This document shows positions 1-9,472 of a DNA stretch of 64,000 nt, piece after piece. The position numbers were made by a program, and so were the translations under genes. Each line of letters opens with the position of its first letter. Within the stretch, counting starts at the first letter, position 1. Origin of the DNA: Oceanidesulfovibrio marinus (GTDB lineage: Bacteria > Desulfobacterota > Desulfovibrionia > Desulfovibrionales > Desulfovibrionaceae); NCBI RefSeq assembly GCF_013085545.1, contig NZ_CP039543.1, forward strand, positions 1,922,001 through 1,986,000, read 5' to 3'. The notes under the pieces were generated by a model. It was not told where the DNA came from. It ran no database searches and was given only the letters and a program-made list of their open reading frames with translations.

Positions 1-376
1 CCCGGACACGGCACTCCTCGCACAGACGGTACTTCTGCACGGCGCCGGGACCGAACAGCAGGCTGGCGGCGTGATCGCCATACTGCTGCACAAAAGCGCT
101 GGACATGGTGGCGAAGGAGCCCCGGTCGGTCTCCTCGAACTCGAACTTGTCACCCGTGCACCCGTCGGCCCATTGGGAGTAGGTGCGGACAAACTCGCAG
201 CCGTTTACGCTCATCGCCTGCGTGGCGCTCTTACCATTGAGGTTGACGGTGCCGTTGACAAGGGACTCCAGCATCCGGGCGCAATCCTCCCGGGTTCCGC
301 ACTGTTGCGCCATGCCCGGCGCAGCAAACATCAGGACCATGGCCGCCAGGATCGGCAGCAGTTTCCACTGGCGCAT
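1..376 (-). CDS. Secreted hypothetical protein, C-terminus off the left edge
   Basis: The reading frame starts at 376 behind a good AAGGAG ribosome site and stays open to the window edge, giving about 125 residues. The N-terminus (MRQWKLLPILAAMVLMFAAP followed by GMAQ) is a typical Sec signal peptide with a cleavage site near residue 24. The mature part contains at least five cysteines (QCG, DCA, GCE, GCTG, LCEEC) and is probably disulfide-bonded in the periplasm. No family is recognised. The gene is incomplete, so its full length and neighbours are unknown. Confidence 0.7.
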   Translation of the reverse strand, partial: MRQWKLLPILAAMVLMFAAPGMAQQCGTREDCARMLESLVNGTVNLNGKSATQAMSVNGCEFVRTYSQWADGCTGDKFEFEETDRGSFATMSSAFVQQYGDHAASLLFGPGAVQKYRLCEECRVR

Positions 377-465
377 ATAACAAACTCCTTTGTGTGATTC
401 GGACACCCCACGCCGTCGCCTGCTCCAATACATCCGGAGGCAGAAGAAGGGTGCGGATGTCGCGG

Positions 466-607
466 ACTGGAAGCCATCTCAAAAATGGATATGTTGGTCT
501 GCGGCAAGGAAGGCGAGCTTCGCCCGGAGGGAGTACATCCAATTAATACGCAATCTTCGGACGAGGCGGCCTGCCCCAGCCACGGAGCCAAAAAGCATTT
601 TTGCAAA
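466..607. repeat. Dispersed intergenic repeat, copy A
   Basis: About 140 bp in the gap between the secreted protein and the hybrid kinase align with 54997-55146. Shared blocks are CTGGAAGCCATCTCAA, GGCAAGGAAGGCGAGCT and CGGAGGGAG, with a similar order of more diverged segments up to a shared GGCTTC/GACTTC end. Neither copy has an intact ORF. It is therefore a non-coding repeat or the relic of a mobile unit. Apart from this repeat the gap 377-687 holds nothing recognisable. Confidence 0.65.
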
Positions 608-687
608 GGCTTCTATACACCCGCGCGATTGCTTGAAGCAAGGAATCTGGAAATAATTGACACAACTATCACGTACGGCCGGCAGGA

Positions 688-3411
688 TCACTCGTCCGCG
701 GCGCGGATGACGCCCCTGGCCGCCCTGGCAAGGATGGTCGCGAGCTGGTTCATCTCGATGGGCTTGGTCAGGCAGTCGTCCATGCCGGCCTCGATGAAGA
801 CCTCCCTGTCTCCGGACATGGCGTACGCCGTGAGCGCCACGATGGGGATGTCGGCGCACTCCGCGCCGGCCTGGCCGTCGCGTATGGCCCTGGCCGCCTC
901 CATGCCGTCCATGACCGGCATCTGGATATCCATGAGCACCACGTCGAATCGGTCGCGTGAGCGCAGCGTCTCCAGCACCTGCTCTCCGTCCCCCGCTACC
1001 TGGACGGCGGCGCCCATGTTCTCCAACATTTTGACCAGGGCGATGGTGCAGGTGCGGTCGTCCTCGGCCACCAGCACGCGCAGGGACGACGGCGCTTCCT
1101 GTGTTTCCACCTCCTCCGTCTTGGGCCTGACGCGGTACTCGCCCTTGCCCACGCCGAACGGCAGGGAGATGTAGAAGCTGGTCCCCTGCCCCGGCGTGCT
1201 GTCCACGCTGATGCTGCCGCCCATGTTGGCCACCAGCCGTTTGACGATGGAGAGGCCCAACCCGGCCCCCTGGTGGCGTCTGGTCAGGCTGCTCTCGGCC
1301 TGGGTGAAGGGATTGAACAGATCGTTCAACATGTCGTCATCGATGCCGACCCCGGTATCCGAAATCACAAAGAGCAACCGGCACGTTTCCGTGTCGCCTC
1401 CCGGCAGCAGAGAAACGTCCACGGAGATAGATCCCTCGTTCGTGAACTTGATGGCGTTGCCCACCAGGTTGTTGAGAATCTGGTGCAGCCTGCTCTCATC
1501 GCCGCTCAACATGGCCGGCGCACGAGGGTCCACATGGAAGCGAAGCGCAAGGCCAGCCTGCGTTGCCGGCGGAGCGAACAGCTTCTCCACCGCGTTCAGG
1601 ATCTCGCGCACGTCGAAGAGCTCGCGCCGGAAGGTGACGCGCCCGGCCTCCACCTTGGAGAGATCGAGGATATCGCCCAGGAGCTGCGACAGCCGGCGGC
1701 ACGACTCCAGCGCCGTGTCTGTCAAATCCTCCTGCTCGGCGCTCTGCACGGTGCGATGCAAAAGCTGCAGCATGCCCATGATGCCGTTGAGCGGCGTGCG
1801 CATCTCGTGGCTCATGTTCGCCAGGAAATCAGACTTCGCCTTGCTCGCCGCCTCGGCCTTTTCCCGCGCCGCTTTGTCGGCGCGCTCTTTGCGCGCACGT
1901 TCGGAGATATCCCGAAACGTCACATAGTGCTGGCCGGGCCCCACCTCCGGCAGCATGCGCTTGGTCAGCATCACAGGCAGATAGCTCCCGTCCGCCTTGC
2001 GAAACCGGCGTTCCAGCTGCACCGTGCCGTCAGGCCGGGCAATCTCCCAGCTTTTTTCGAGGTTCAGGCCGGCCAGATCATCCGGATGGACTATGTCCCG
2101 CGCATTGATTCCGATCAGCATGTCCGGCGAGGAGTAGCCCAGGACAGACGCCGCCATGGGGTTGGCTTCCGTAATGTTCGCGTCGGCGTCGCCCAGGAAC
2201 ATGCCCTCCCCGGCGTTTTCAAAGAGGTAGTGGTACTTGTGCTCGGACCGGATCAGCGCGGCCTCGGTCCGCTTGCGTGTCGAGATGTCCCGGGCAAAGA
2301 CCAGAGCGCCCGCCTTGCCCTGGTAGACGATCGGCTGCCCTGTGGTCTCCAGCCATATCTCGCCGCCGTCCAGCCTGATGAACTTCTGCTCCATCGCCGC
2401 CGTGACCGGAATGCGGTCTTCATTGATCTGCCGGATTCGCTCCCAGGCGTGGGCATGGAAGTCCGGATGCACCCTGTCGAGCACGTTGGCTCCGAGCAGT
2501 TGCTCCGGATCGTCCGCGCCGAGAACCTCAATCGCCTTGTGGTTCAGGTATGCGAAGCGCTGCTCCGTCTGGATAAAGATGGCGTCCGGCGCGCCTTCGA
2601 TCATGGTGCGAAAGCGTTCTTCGCTTTCCCGTAGCGCTTCTTCCGCGCGCTTGTTGTCCGTTATGTCCCAGGTGAACCCGTCGAGGTGGTCGATGCGGCC
2701 GGATTCATTGCGTACGGCGCGCATGTTGGTAGCGGTGCAGATGACCTCGCCGTCGCGCTTTTTCCGGATGCTCTCGAATTGGAAGACCTCGTCATGCTTT
2801 TCCAGAAGCTCCACGAGCCGCCGACGGTCTGCCGGATCGGCATAGATTTGCTCGGTGATGGACGATACCTCGTCGAGAAGCTGCGCCACGGAGTCGTAGC
2901 CGTACATCGCCGCCAGGTAGTTGTTGGCGTCCAGGTAGCGGCCTTCCGGCGTAGTCTGGAAGATGCCGAGCGGCGCGTTTTTGAACAGGGAGCGCAAGGT
3001 CTCGTCGCGTCCCGGCGCGGCGCCGTCGTTCTTTGTCAACAGCAACAGGCGCGCCGGCTCGCCATCCCAATGGCACTCCGACTCGGTGAGCTTGAGACGC
3101 AGGCTGCCGCCGTCTGCGGTGCGGAAAAGCACGGTCCGGAAACAGCGTGTTTGCTCCGCTGCCGGCGATACATCATCGCTGCAGACGGCCAACGCTTTTC
3201 CTGATTCGGGATGGAGAAGCTCGTGGAGTTCACGGCCAGAAAGATCATCGGCGGCGTGGCCCAGGGCATTGCAAAGCCACGGGTTGCACAGTCTGACGCA
3301 ACCGCCCTGGATGATTGCAAGGCCACCGCCGACGGCATCGAATATCCGCCGGTACACGCTCTCCCCCCCGTGCCGGCCTGTCGAGTCCTGACTCCGGGAT
3401 TCGCCCATCAT
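688..3411 (-). CDS. Multi-PAS hybrid sensor histidine kinase/response regulator
   Basis: A 907-residue cytoplasmic sensor kinase without transmembrane segments. Four PAS/PAC units occupy roughly residues 20-505. A HisKA domain follows with the phospho-acceptor in FLANMSHEMRTPLNG (His near 535), then a HATPase_c domain with the GTG/GLG-type boxes (DTGVGI, GAGLGLSI). A receiver domain fills about 780-900 (AEDD acidic pocket, phospho-Asp in VLMDIQMPVMDG, conserved Lys in LTKP). The output is phosphotransfer only, so a separate Hpt protein or regulator must act downstream. Two adjacent ATGs (3411 and 3408) are possible starts. It is monocistronic. The ligand cannot be predicted; PAS domains in such organisms often sense redox or O2. 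Confidence 0.93.
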   Translation of the reverse strand: MMGESRSQDSTGRHGGESVYRRIFDAVGGGLAIIQGGCVRLCNPWLCNALGHAADDLSGRELHELLHPESGKALAVCSDDVSPAAEQTRCFRTVLFRTADGGSLRLKLTESECHWDGEPARLLLLTKNDGAAPGRDETLRSLFKNAPLGIFQTTPEGRYLDANNYLAAMYGYDSVAQLLDEVSSITEQIYADPADRRRLVELLEKHDEVFQFESIRKKRDGEVICTATNMRAVRNESGRIDHLDGFTWDITDNKRAEEALRESEERFRTMIEGAPDAIFIQTEQRFAYLNHKAIEVLGADDPEQLLGANVLDRVHPDFHAHAWERIRQINEDRIPVTAAMEQKFIRLDGGEIWLETTGQPIVYQGKAGALVFARDISTRKRTEAALIRSEHKYHYLFENAGEGMFLGDADANITEANPMAASVLGYSSPDMLIGINARDIVHPDDLAGLNLEKSWEIARPDGTVQLERRFRKADGSYLPVMLTKRMLPEVGPGQHYVTFRDISERARKERADKAAREKAEAASKAKSDFLANMSHEMRTPLNGIMGMLQLLHRTVQSAEQEDLTDTALESCRRLSQLLGDILDLSKVEAGRVTFRRELFDVREILNAVEKLFAPPATQAGLALRFHVDPRAPAMLSGDESRLHQILNNLVGNAIKFTNEGSISVDVSLLPGGDTETCRLLFVISDTGVGIDDDMLNDLFNPFTQAESSLTRRHQGAGLGLSIVKRLVANMGGSISVDSTPGQGTSFYISLPFGVGKGEYRVRPKTEEVETQEAPSSLRVLVAEDDRTCTIALVKMLENMGAAVQVAGDGEQVLETLRSRDRFDVVLMDIQMPVMDGMEAARAIRDGQAGAECADIPIVALTAYAMSGDREVFIEAGMDDCLTKPIEMNQLATILARAARGVIRAADE

Positions 3412-3635
3412 CCCCCCCAGGATGTGTCGTAGCGGGCTCTATCGCACCGCCGTCAGGACGAAATATTACCAGGAACCAACGCCAATACCGTTTCTCGTCC
3501 CCCCGGACGAGACCGGACTGCCCGACCGTGTGACCTGACCCGGCCGGAAATTATGAGTCTTTTCCTCGGTATTATATATGTATCATCCGGCCAGGCATTG
3601 CTCAACGTGAACTGGCGGACACTATGCAAGCCGGC

Positions 3636-3992
3636 TCAGGCTCCCTGCGCCTGCAGGTACTCTTTGAGCGCCACGGCCTGGTTGTGTTCCTCGTCCTTGG
3701 CCGAGTACAGCAGCGTGACCATGGATTTCCCGGCCGCGTCCAGCAGGCTCTGCACGGCCTCCTCCTGTGCTTTCAGCTCCGCCCTGTAGCGTTTTTTGAA
3801 CTCCTGCCATTTGTCCGGGTCGTGGCCGAACCACTTGCGCAGCTCATTGCTCGGCGCTACGTCCTTCAACCACTCGTCCGCCTTGACATTTTCCTTGGAA
3901 AGGCCCCTGGGCCACACCCTGTCCACCAGCACCCGGTAGCCGTCGCCCGGGTCCGGCTCCTCATACACCCGCTTGGCGCGTATCTCATGCAT
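3636..3992 (-). CDS. DUF488 (YeaO-like) family protein
   Basis: A 118-residue protein with a strong AGGAGG site 8 bases before the ATG. The sequence (KRVYEEPDPGDGYRVLVDRVWPRG near residues 8-31, then NELRKWFGHDP and VTLLYSAKDEEHNQA) is the DUF488/YeaO signature, and the length fits the family. The biochemical function of this family is unknown. It is monocistronic, with its promoter presumably in the 3993-4289 gap shared with the divergent proton pump. That gap holds no other gene that I can see. Confidence 0.88.
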   Translation of the reverse strand: MHEIRAKRVYEEPDPGDGYRVLVDRVWPRGLSKENVKADEWLKDVAPSNELRKWFGHDPDKWQEFKKRYRAELKAQEEAVQSLLDAAGKSMVTLLYSAKDEEHNQAVALKEYLQAQGA

Positions 3993-4289
3993 GTCCAGCC
4001 TCCTGGACCGGCAGCCTCCGTTGCGGGCGCTGCCGGCTATTCTCAGTTTGCGGATATTCTACCACACTCCAGGACGCGGCCGAAATGGCCGTTCACTCCC
4101 CACGGACAACATACCCCGCCACGCCATGGCGTCCGGCCTGCGAGGCCGCCTTGGCCCCGCGTCCTCCGGACCTCATGGCGCGAACCTGCGCTTCCGTCAT
4201 AATTCTCCGCCAACTCGTGCGTTTTTCAGGGAGCTGTGGTACTCAAAAGAGAAAACTTTCGGGCACCCATCATTCACGAGGTTTCACAC

Positions 4290-6782
4290 ATGGCTGAAAC
4301 TGCAAGCAAAACTCCCCCCAAAGATATCGGCACCATCCTCCAGGAGCTGCACGCCACTCCCGAGGGTCTCTCTTCCCAGGAAGCCGAAAAGCGGCTGGAC
4401 CAGTACGGCATCAACGCGCTGGAGGAAAAAGAGGTCAACCCGCTGCTGAAGATACTCAGCTACTTCTGGGGGCCCATCCCCTGGATGATCGAAGCCGCGG
4501 CCGTGCTTTCGGCAGTGGTCGCCCACTGGGCGGACCTGATTATCATCCTCATCCTGCTGGTCATCAACGCGGGCATCGGCCTGTTCGAGGAGCACAAAGC
4601 CGAGAATGCCCTGGCCGCGCTAAAGAACAAGCTGGCGCTCAAGGCACGCGCTCTGCGCGACGGCAAGTGGGGTCCGGTCGAGGCGAAAAACCTGGTGCCG
4701 GGCGACGTCATCCGCCTGCGCCTGGGCGACGTGATCCCTGCCGACGCAGCCTGTCTGGAGGGCGAGTACCTCAGCGTGGACCAGGCCGCGCTCACCGGCG
4801 AGTCTTTGCCCGTCTCCAAAAAAAAGGGCGACACCGTCTACTCCGGCTCCGTGGCCAAGCAGGGCGAGATGGTCGCCGTGGTGACCGCCACCGGCAACAA
4901 CACCTTCTTCGGCAAGACGGCCAAGCTCGTGGCCGCGGCCGGCGGCGCGTCCCACTTCCAGAAAGCCGTCATGACCATCGGCAACTACCTTATCTATATG
5001 ACGCTGGCCCTGGTGGCCGTGCTGATTCTGGTGGGGCTGGACCGCGGCGAGTCGCCCCTGGAGCTGGTCCAGTTCTCACTCATCCTCACCGTGGCCGCCA
5101 TCCCCGTGGCCATGCCCGCCGTGCTCTCCGTGACCATGGCCGTGGGCGCGCTGGCCCTCTCGCGCATGAAGGCCATCGTCTCCAAGCTGGAGGCCATCGA
5201 GGAGATGGCCGGCATGGACATCCTCTGCTCGGACAAGACCGGCACCCTGACCCAGAACAAGCTGACCCTGGGCGACACCGTGCTCTTTGCGGCCAAGGAC
5301 AACGCCGAGCTGATCCTGACCGGCGCGCTGGCCTCCAAGGCCGAGGACCAGGACGCCATCGACCTCGCCATCCTGGGCGGCCTGGACGACCCCAAGACCA
5401 TGGACGCCTACAAGCAGACCTCCTTCACTCCGTTCGATCCGGTCAGCAAGCGCACCGAGGCGGCCATCGAGGAGGATTCCGGCAAGAAGGCCACCGTAAC
5501 CAAAGGCGCGCCGCAGGTGATCATCAACTTGTGCAAGCTCGACGGCGACGACAAGGAACGAGCCCTGAAGGCGGTCAACGACTTCGCCTCCACCGGCTAC
5601 AGGACCCTGGGCGTGGCGCGTCGCGAGGGCGACGGTCCCTGGACCTTCCTCGGCATCCTCTCCCTGTTCGACCCGCCGCGCGAGGACTCGGCCGAGACCA
5701 TCAAAAAGGCCGGCGAGCACGGCATTGCGGTCAAGATGGTCACCGGCGACAACGCGGCCATCGGCCGGGAGATTTCCCGCCAGCTGGGCCTGGGCACGGA
5801 GATCGTGCCGGCGGAGAAGTTCTTTACCGACACCGACGACGTAAGCCACCTGGGCGAAACAGTGGAGGAGCGCATCGAGGCTGCGGACGGCTTTGCCGAG
5901 GTCTTTCCGGAGCACAAATACGGCATCGTCAAGGCCTTGCAGGACCGCGGCCACCTGGTGGGCATGACCGGCGACGGCGTGAACGACGCCCCGGCCCTGA
6001 AGCAGGCCGACGTGGGCGTGGCCGTCTCCGGAGCAACCGACGCAGCCCGCGCCGCCGCAGATCTGGTGCTTACGGCGCCGGGCCTTTCGGTCATCGTGGA
6101 CGCCGTGGAGTACGCCCGCCGCATCTTCGAGCGCATGAACTCCTACGCCATCTACCGCATCACCGAGACCATCCGCATTATGCTCTTCGTAGTGCTGGCC
6201 ATCCTGGTCTACAACTTCTACCCCATCACGGCGATCATGATCATCCTGCTGGCCCTGCTCAACGACCTGCCGATCATGTCCATCGCCTACGACAACACCT
6301 ACCTGGACCCGAACCCGGTGCGCTGGAACATGAAGCGGGTGATGACCCTGGCCATCGTGCTCGGCGTCACCGGCGTCATCGGCTCCTTCGGCCTGCTCAT
6401 CCTGGCCAAGTCGTACCTCCACCTCGACATCGCCCAGATCCAGTCCTTTGTCTTCCTCAAGCTAGCCGTGGCCGGGCACCTGACGCTCTTCGTCACCCGC
6501 ACGCGCAAACCGTTCTGGAGCCCGCCCTACCCGGCGCCGATCATGCTCTGGTCCGCCATCGTTACAAAGGTGTTGGCCACCCTCTTTGTGGGAATGGGCT
6601 GGTTCGTGGCCAAGCTGGCCTGGTCGGACATCGGCATCATCTGGACCTACTGCGTGATCTGGCTCTTCGTGGCCGACCGCGCCAAGCTCATGGTCTACCG
6701 GCACCTCTCGACCCCGGAGAATCAGCCACGTCACCGCCGGACCCTGGATCGCCTCAACCGCGTGCTGCACCCGAACGCGTAA
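4290..6782 (+). CDS. Plasma-membrane proton-efflux P-type ATPase (P3A type)
   Basis: An 830-residue P-type ATPase of the plasma-membrane H+-pump (PMA/P3A) family, which exports protons at the cost of ATP. The start at 4290 is preceded by GAGG; an upstream in-frame ATG at 4236 has no good ribosome site. Visible landmarks are an N-terminal cation-ATPase domain (LQELHATPEGLSSQEAEKRL), TM pair near 75-120, the A-domain LTGES, CSDKTGTLTQNK with the phosphorylated Asp, KGAPQ in the N-domain and GDGVNDAPALKQADVG in the P-domain, then a C-terminal group of TM helices. Metal-binding motifs (CxxC, CPC) are absent. Such pumps occur in anaerobes and archaea and may serve pH homeostasis. It appears to be monocistronic. 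Confidence 0.93.
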   Translation: MAETASKTPPKDIGTILQELHATPEGLSSQEAEKRLDQYGINALEEKEVNPLLKILSYFWGPIPWMIEAAAVLSAVVAHWADLIIILILLVINAGIGLFEEHKAENALAALKNKLALKARALRDGKWGPVEAKNLVPGDVIRLRLGDVIPADAACLEGEYLSVDQAALTGESLPVSKKKGDTVYSGSVAKQGEMVAVVTATGNNTFFGKTAKLVAAAGGASHFQKAVMTIGNYLIYMTLALVAVLILVGLDRGESPLELVQFSLILTVAAIPVAMPAVLSVTMAVGALALSRMKAIVSKLEAIEEMAGMDILCSDKTGTLTQNKLTLGDTVLFAAKDNAELILTGALASKAEDQDAIDLAILGGLDDPKTMDAYKQTSFTPFDPVSKRTEAAIEEDSGKKATVTKGAPQVIINLCKLDGDDKERALKAVNDFASTGYRTLGVARREGDGPWTFLGILSLFDPPREDSAETIKKAGEHGIAVKMVTGDNAAIGREISRQLGLGTEIVPAEKFFTDTDDVSHLGETVEERIEAADGFAEVFPEHKYGIVKALQDRGHLVGMTGDGVNDAPALKQADVGVAVSGATDAARAAADLVLTAPGLSVIVDAVEYARRIFERMNSYAIYRITETIRIMLFVVLAILVYNFYPITAIMIILLALLNDLPIMSIAYDNTYLDPNPVRWNMKRVMTLAIVLGVTGVIGSFGLLILAKSYLHLDIAQIQSFVFLKLAVAGHLTLFVTRTRKPFWSPPYPAPIMLWSAIVTKVLATLFVGMGWFVAKLAWSDIGIIWTYCVIWLFVADRAKLMVYRHLSTPENQPRHRRTLDRLNRVLHPNA

Positions 6783-6807
6783 GCTGGGGAGTTGGAAAAA
6801 AATTTCG

Positions 6808-6832
6808 TCTGGGGGAGCACTGCTCCCTCAGA
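6808..6832. repeat. Intergenic hairpin after the proton pump
   Basis: Twelve-base arms, TCTGGGGGAGCA and TGCTCCCTCAGA, with one mismatch, sit 25 bases after the stop codon. They may end transcription of the pump gene but lack a clear U tract. The stem resembles the GC hairpin families at 46690 and 56127, so it may be a worn copy of one of them. Confidence 0.5.
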
Positions 6833-6959
6833 CCCGCAAAACCTGGATATCCCCCTACCGCTCGCCGGTCATAAAAACCCGGACTAGGTCATGGAAAACA
6901 CTGGCAAGCATAGTTACGTCAGAACCACTTTCTACGGCTTTATTAATGATCAATAGTGC

Positions 6960-7052
6960 TTAATCAATGGGAAACCGTTTCGGCTTATCTTGAAAAATCT
7001 CCCCTGCAAAATACTCACGAATCCGTTGGTCGACTTCGGGGTAGTCCGACAT
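6960..7052 (-). CDS. Possible 30-residue peptide
   Basis: An ATG at 7052 follows a GGAGG motif at ideal spacing and opens a 30-codon frame ending in TAA at 6960. The peptide begins MSDYPEVDQRIREYFAGEIF and is charged and soluble-looking. It lies 56 bases downstream of the BRCT gene on the same strand and could be co-transcribed. It resembles nothing I can name. The strong ribosome site is the only real support; it could also be the remnant of a longer gene. Confidence 0.35.
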   Translation of the reverse strand: MSDYPEVDQRIREYFAGEIFQDKPKRFPID

Positions 7053-7108
7053 GATGCCCTCCACTCTTGAAGATTTTCAGAGGTAACCGCCCTGGTCAAT
7101 CCAAACTG

Positions 7109-7810
7109 TCATGGATCGCTCCCCATTTTCTTGAACACCTGCCTTAACTGAGCGCTATAACCCTGCGAGCCGCCTGTCCCCATGATTTCACCTTCAGTAC
7201 ACTGACATTCCTCACACCAATGTTCTTCTGAAATCACGGCCACCGGGCAGCCTGCAGCACGAGCCTCCACTGCCTTGGTGATTTTGGTGCCATGCGTTTC
7301 GTGAAGCCACGACTGACTGCTCATGCAGCCAATCACAAGGTAGCACCCCTTCTTGAGGACGTTGCCAGACACGACACCGCCCAAAGCCCGGATACGATCG
7401 GCCACATCGCTACGCGAGCCGTAGGCGAACTGGCCGGTCAGGCAAAACTTGGAACCCTCGAACTCGATAACTGGTTGTGGATCGTCAAAAGCAATCGCTG
7501 TTGACATGTTGACGCGGGCCTGCTGCCCCTCCTCCCCTGATGCATGCCGCAAAAGCCAAAGCAGCTCCCGACCTTCCTCTTTATCCAAACACCCATCGGC
7601 AAGGAACTCTACGATCCGAGGATAAATGACATTTGCAGGGAACATGTGTGCAACTTCGCGATTAGCTCGAAGCCAATTCAAAAGAAACTCAGCCTCGGCT
7701 TGATTGACCTGCCCATCGGCAACGATCCCCTTGCATAAACCGATGAGAGTATCGAGTGAACGCGCCTCCAGAGCCTCTCTACGAAAGCTCCTGTACGAAT
7801 CATGAATCAT
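7109..7810 (-). CDS. BRCT-domain protein with an N-terminal TerB-like region
   Basis: A 233-residue protein. Residues 20-100 (IGLCKGIVADGQVNQAEAEF and a second helical repeat DGCLDKEEGRELL) resemble a TerB/DjlA-type helical domain. Residues 110-200 form a BRCT domain (FCLTGQF, ALGGVVSGNV, CYLVIGC, KITKA, VISEEHW). BRCT domains also form the C-terminus of NAD-dependent DNA ligases, but no ligase catalytic domain is present. The role may be in DNA repair or in binding phosphorylated partners. Base composition is lower in GC than the flanking genes and the next gene is transposase-like, so it may be acquired DNA. Confidence 0.75.
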   Translation of the reverse strand: MIHDSYRSFRREALEARSLDTLIGLCKGIVADGQVNQAEAEFLLNWLRANREVAHMFPANVIYPRIVEFLADGCLDKEEGRELLWLLRHASGEEGQQARVNMSTAIAFDDPQPVIEFEGSKFCLTGQFAYGSRSDVADRIRALGGVVSGNVLKKGCYLVIGCMSSQSWLHETHGTKITKAVEARAAGCPVAVISEEHWCEECQCTEGEIMGTGGSQGYSAQLRQVFKKMGSDP

Positions 7811-7824
7811 GTAAGCCCCCTTAC

Positions 7825-7862
7825 TCAGTTTTATTTACATCGACAACTATAGACAAAACTGA
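7825..7862. promoter_or_regulatory. Inverted repeat upstream of the BRCT gene
   Basis: TCAGTTTT (7825-7832) and AAAACTGA (7855-7862) are perfect 8-base arms 22 bases apart, just upstream of the BRCT start in an AT-rich stretch. It could be an operator or a terminator facing the transposase-like gene. Function is inferred from position only. Confidence 0.3.
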
Positions 7863-8046
7863 ATCACATAGAAGGCCAATATCACGCATATCTACTATTG
7901 AGAAGACACATGAACAAACTCGACCAGGGGCGACTTGATCGTTAGAGTGGCCCAAAACGGCACAAAAATGGCGGCCGGGGATGTGCTCCTGGGCGCCCGT
8001 CTCATACCCCTGCCCCTGAGCCGCCCACGGCGGCTCTTTCGTGCAG

Positions 8047-8916
8047 TCAGTGTCGATCGGGGTTCGGGTACTCCCCGGCTGCGGGCGGTTGCGGCACAAA
8101 CCCGCACAGGGCCGAGGCCAGGATGGGCACAAGACTCTGGTCCCTGTAATTGTGCCGCAGCTCCCACTCCTTGAGGTACAGGGGGAAGTGCGCCGGAACC
8201 ACCCCGCGCATCCGCTGCAGGTGCTGCTTCGCATTGCCCCAGAACTCGTGCGAGTCGGCGGGCAGCCGGCCGTCCTTGTGCGTCAGATGCTGGATGGGCG
8301 CAAAGGACGGGCCGCAGCAGACAAGCATGAAGTACTGCTGGTAGGGAGCGGTGTAGACCACCTGGCCCAGGCAGGTCATGGCCAGCCGGAAGTTGAGGCG
8401 GAAGTGGAACAGGCTTTCCGGGTCCAGGTGCGGGAGCACGTCGCAGAGGATGAAGCCGTTGAATTCCATGATACCGAAGACCGGCGAGTCCACGGGCTGG
8501 TCCTCCGGTCTGGGGCGTCCCGGCCCGGGCCAGCCGCCCAGCTCGTAGTACTCGGCCGCATCTGGCGCCTGGGCCAGAATGGCCCGGCGGAGCACATCCT
8601 TGGCCTTGAGTACCGTGGCGTACGAGACCTTGAGCTGGTTCGCGATCTGCTGGTTGTGGACGTTGAGCTCGAAGAGCTTGAGGAACCAGAGCCACTGCTG
8701 GAAGGTGAAGCCGCAGCCCCTGATGAAGCGCTGGCTGAAGTCGTGGAACGTATAATGGCAGCGGGCGCAGCGGCGTTTGCCGTCCAGAACCTTGTACAGC
8801 TTGCGTTCCCGACAGCGGGGGCAGTAGCGCTGGTGGTTTTTCCAGCAAAAACCCAGGAAGTATTTCCGGGCCGCATTCTCGGAAGAAGCTATTTCATTAA
8901 AGCTAATTATGCCCAT
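8047..8916 (-). mobile_element. IS1595/ISXO2-like transposase gene without visible IS ends
   Basis: A 289-residue protein with an N-terminal zinc ribbon (CPRCRERKLYKVLDGKRRCARC, near residues 33-54), an HTH-like segment (NQQIANQLKVSYATVLKAKD) and a C-terminal region ending in LKEWELRHNYRD, which recalls the FEFRFNHR-type signature of ISXO2-like DDE transposases. The catalytic acidic residues cannot be assigned with certainty. I compared about 100 bases on each side and found no convincing terminal inverted repeats or target duplication. It may be immobile or domesticated. A GAGCCGCC/GGCGGCTC hairpin lies at 8018-8036, just past its stop. Confidence 0.65.
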
Positions 8917-9472
8917 TTCACACCGCGGAAGGAGGGTCTTTTGGTCCGAACAGTGTGCTGCAAAATCTGAATGGTTCCATTTGAATTACCTATACGAAAA
9001 AAGCAAGAACCCCTTCGGTCCTGCCCCGGCAACCCCAAGTCCCCATCGTTCAAAGGCTTATGAATGGCCGCATGAGCACGCCCGTTGTTACGCATAGTAG
9101 GAGCGGCTCGCGGTATTGATCAGCCGGTGGGGAAGCACCGTCTGCGAGTGGAACGCCGTGTGCCTGTTCTACATATCGCGTGGCGTTCATGGAATTATGT
9201 TGAAAATAACGCCAGTCCCCTGTCGCGGAATTACTGGTTCTGCTGCAACGGCATGAAACGTGTCACGCGTTGTCCTGTTTTTGTGCAAAAGCACGTCATT
9301 GTTTTTTGAGGCCGCATTGCCCGCCACCTCCCCTCCCCATATGTTCAACCGAACATGAAGAACCGCCTTGCCCGCGCCGGCTCGGCGCCATTGCGGACGG
9401 TTTGCTTCATGCCGGCAACTTCGTGTGCGTCTCGTTCGAGGCGCACGTTTGAAACAGTATGGAGAGAGGAGA
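8917..9472. other. Gene-poor interval between the transposase-like gene and the ModE-type gene
   Basis: About 550 bases with no reading frame that shows codon bias or a ribosome site. It contains the promoter side of the leftward transposase-like gene and, near the right end, the palindrome at 9341-9356 and the presumed promoter of the ModE-type gene. I see nothing else in it. Confidence 0.5.
9341..9356. promoter_or_regulatory. Palindrome upstream of the ModE-type regulator
   Basis: ATGTTC-AACC-GAACAT is a perfect 6-base inverted repeat about 115 bases before the start codon. The sequence ATATGTTCAA at its left side recurs with one extra base (ATATGTGTTCAA) in the fdhA promoter region at 10026. 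It is a candidate autoregulatory site for the adjacent regulator. Confidence 0.4.

Noticed and set aside
5076-6422. A 448-codon frame antisense to the proton pump
   Set aside because: Composition (runs of Val, Gly, His, Asp) and lack of a ribosome site mark it as a codon-bias artefact.
8018-8036. GAGCCGCC/GGCGGCTC hairpin as the end of an IS element
   Set aside because: No matching inverted copy is visible on the other side of the transposase-like gene; it is only a local hairpin.
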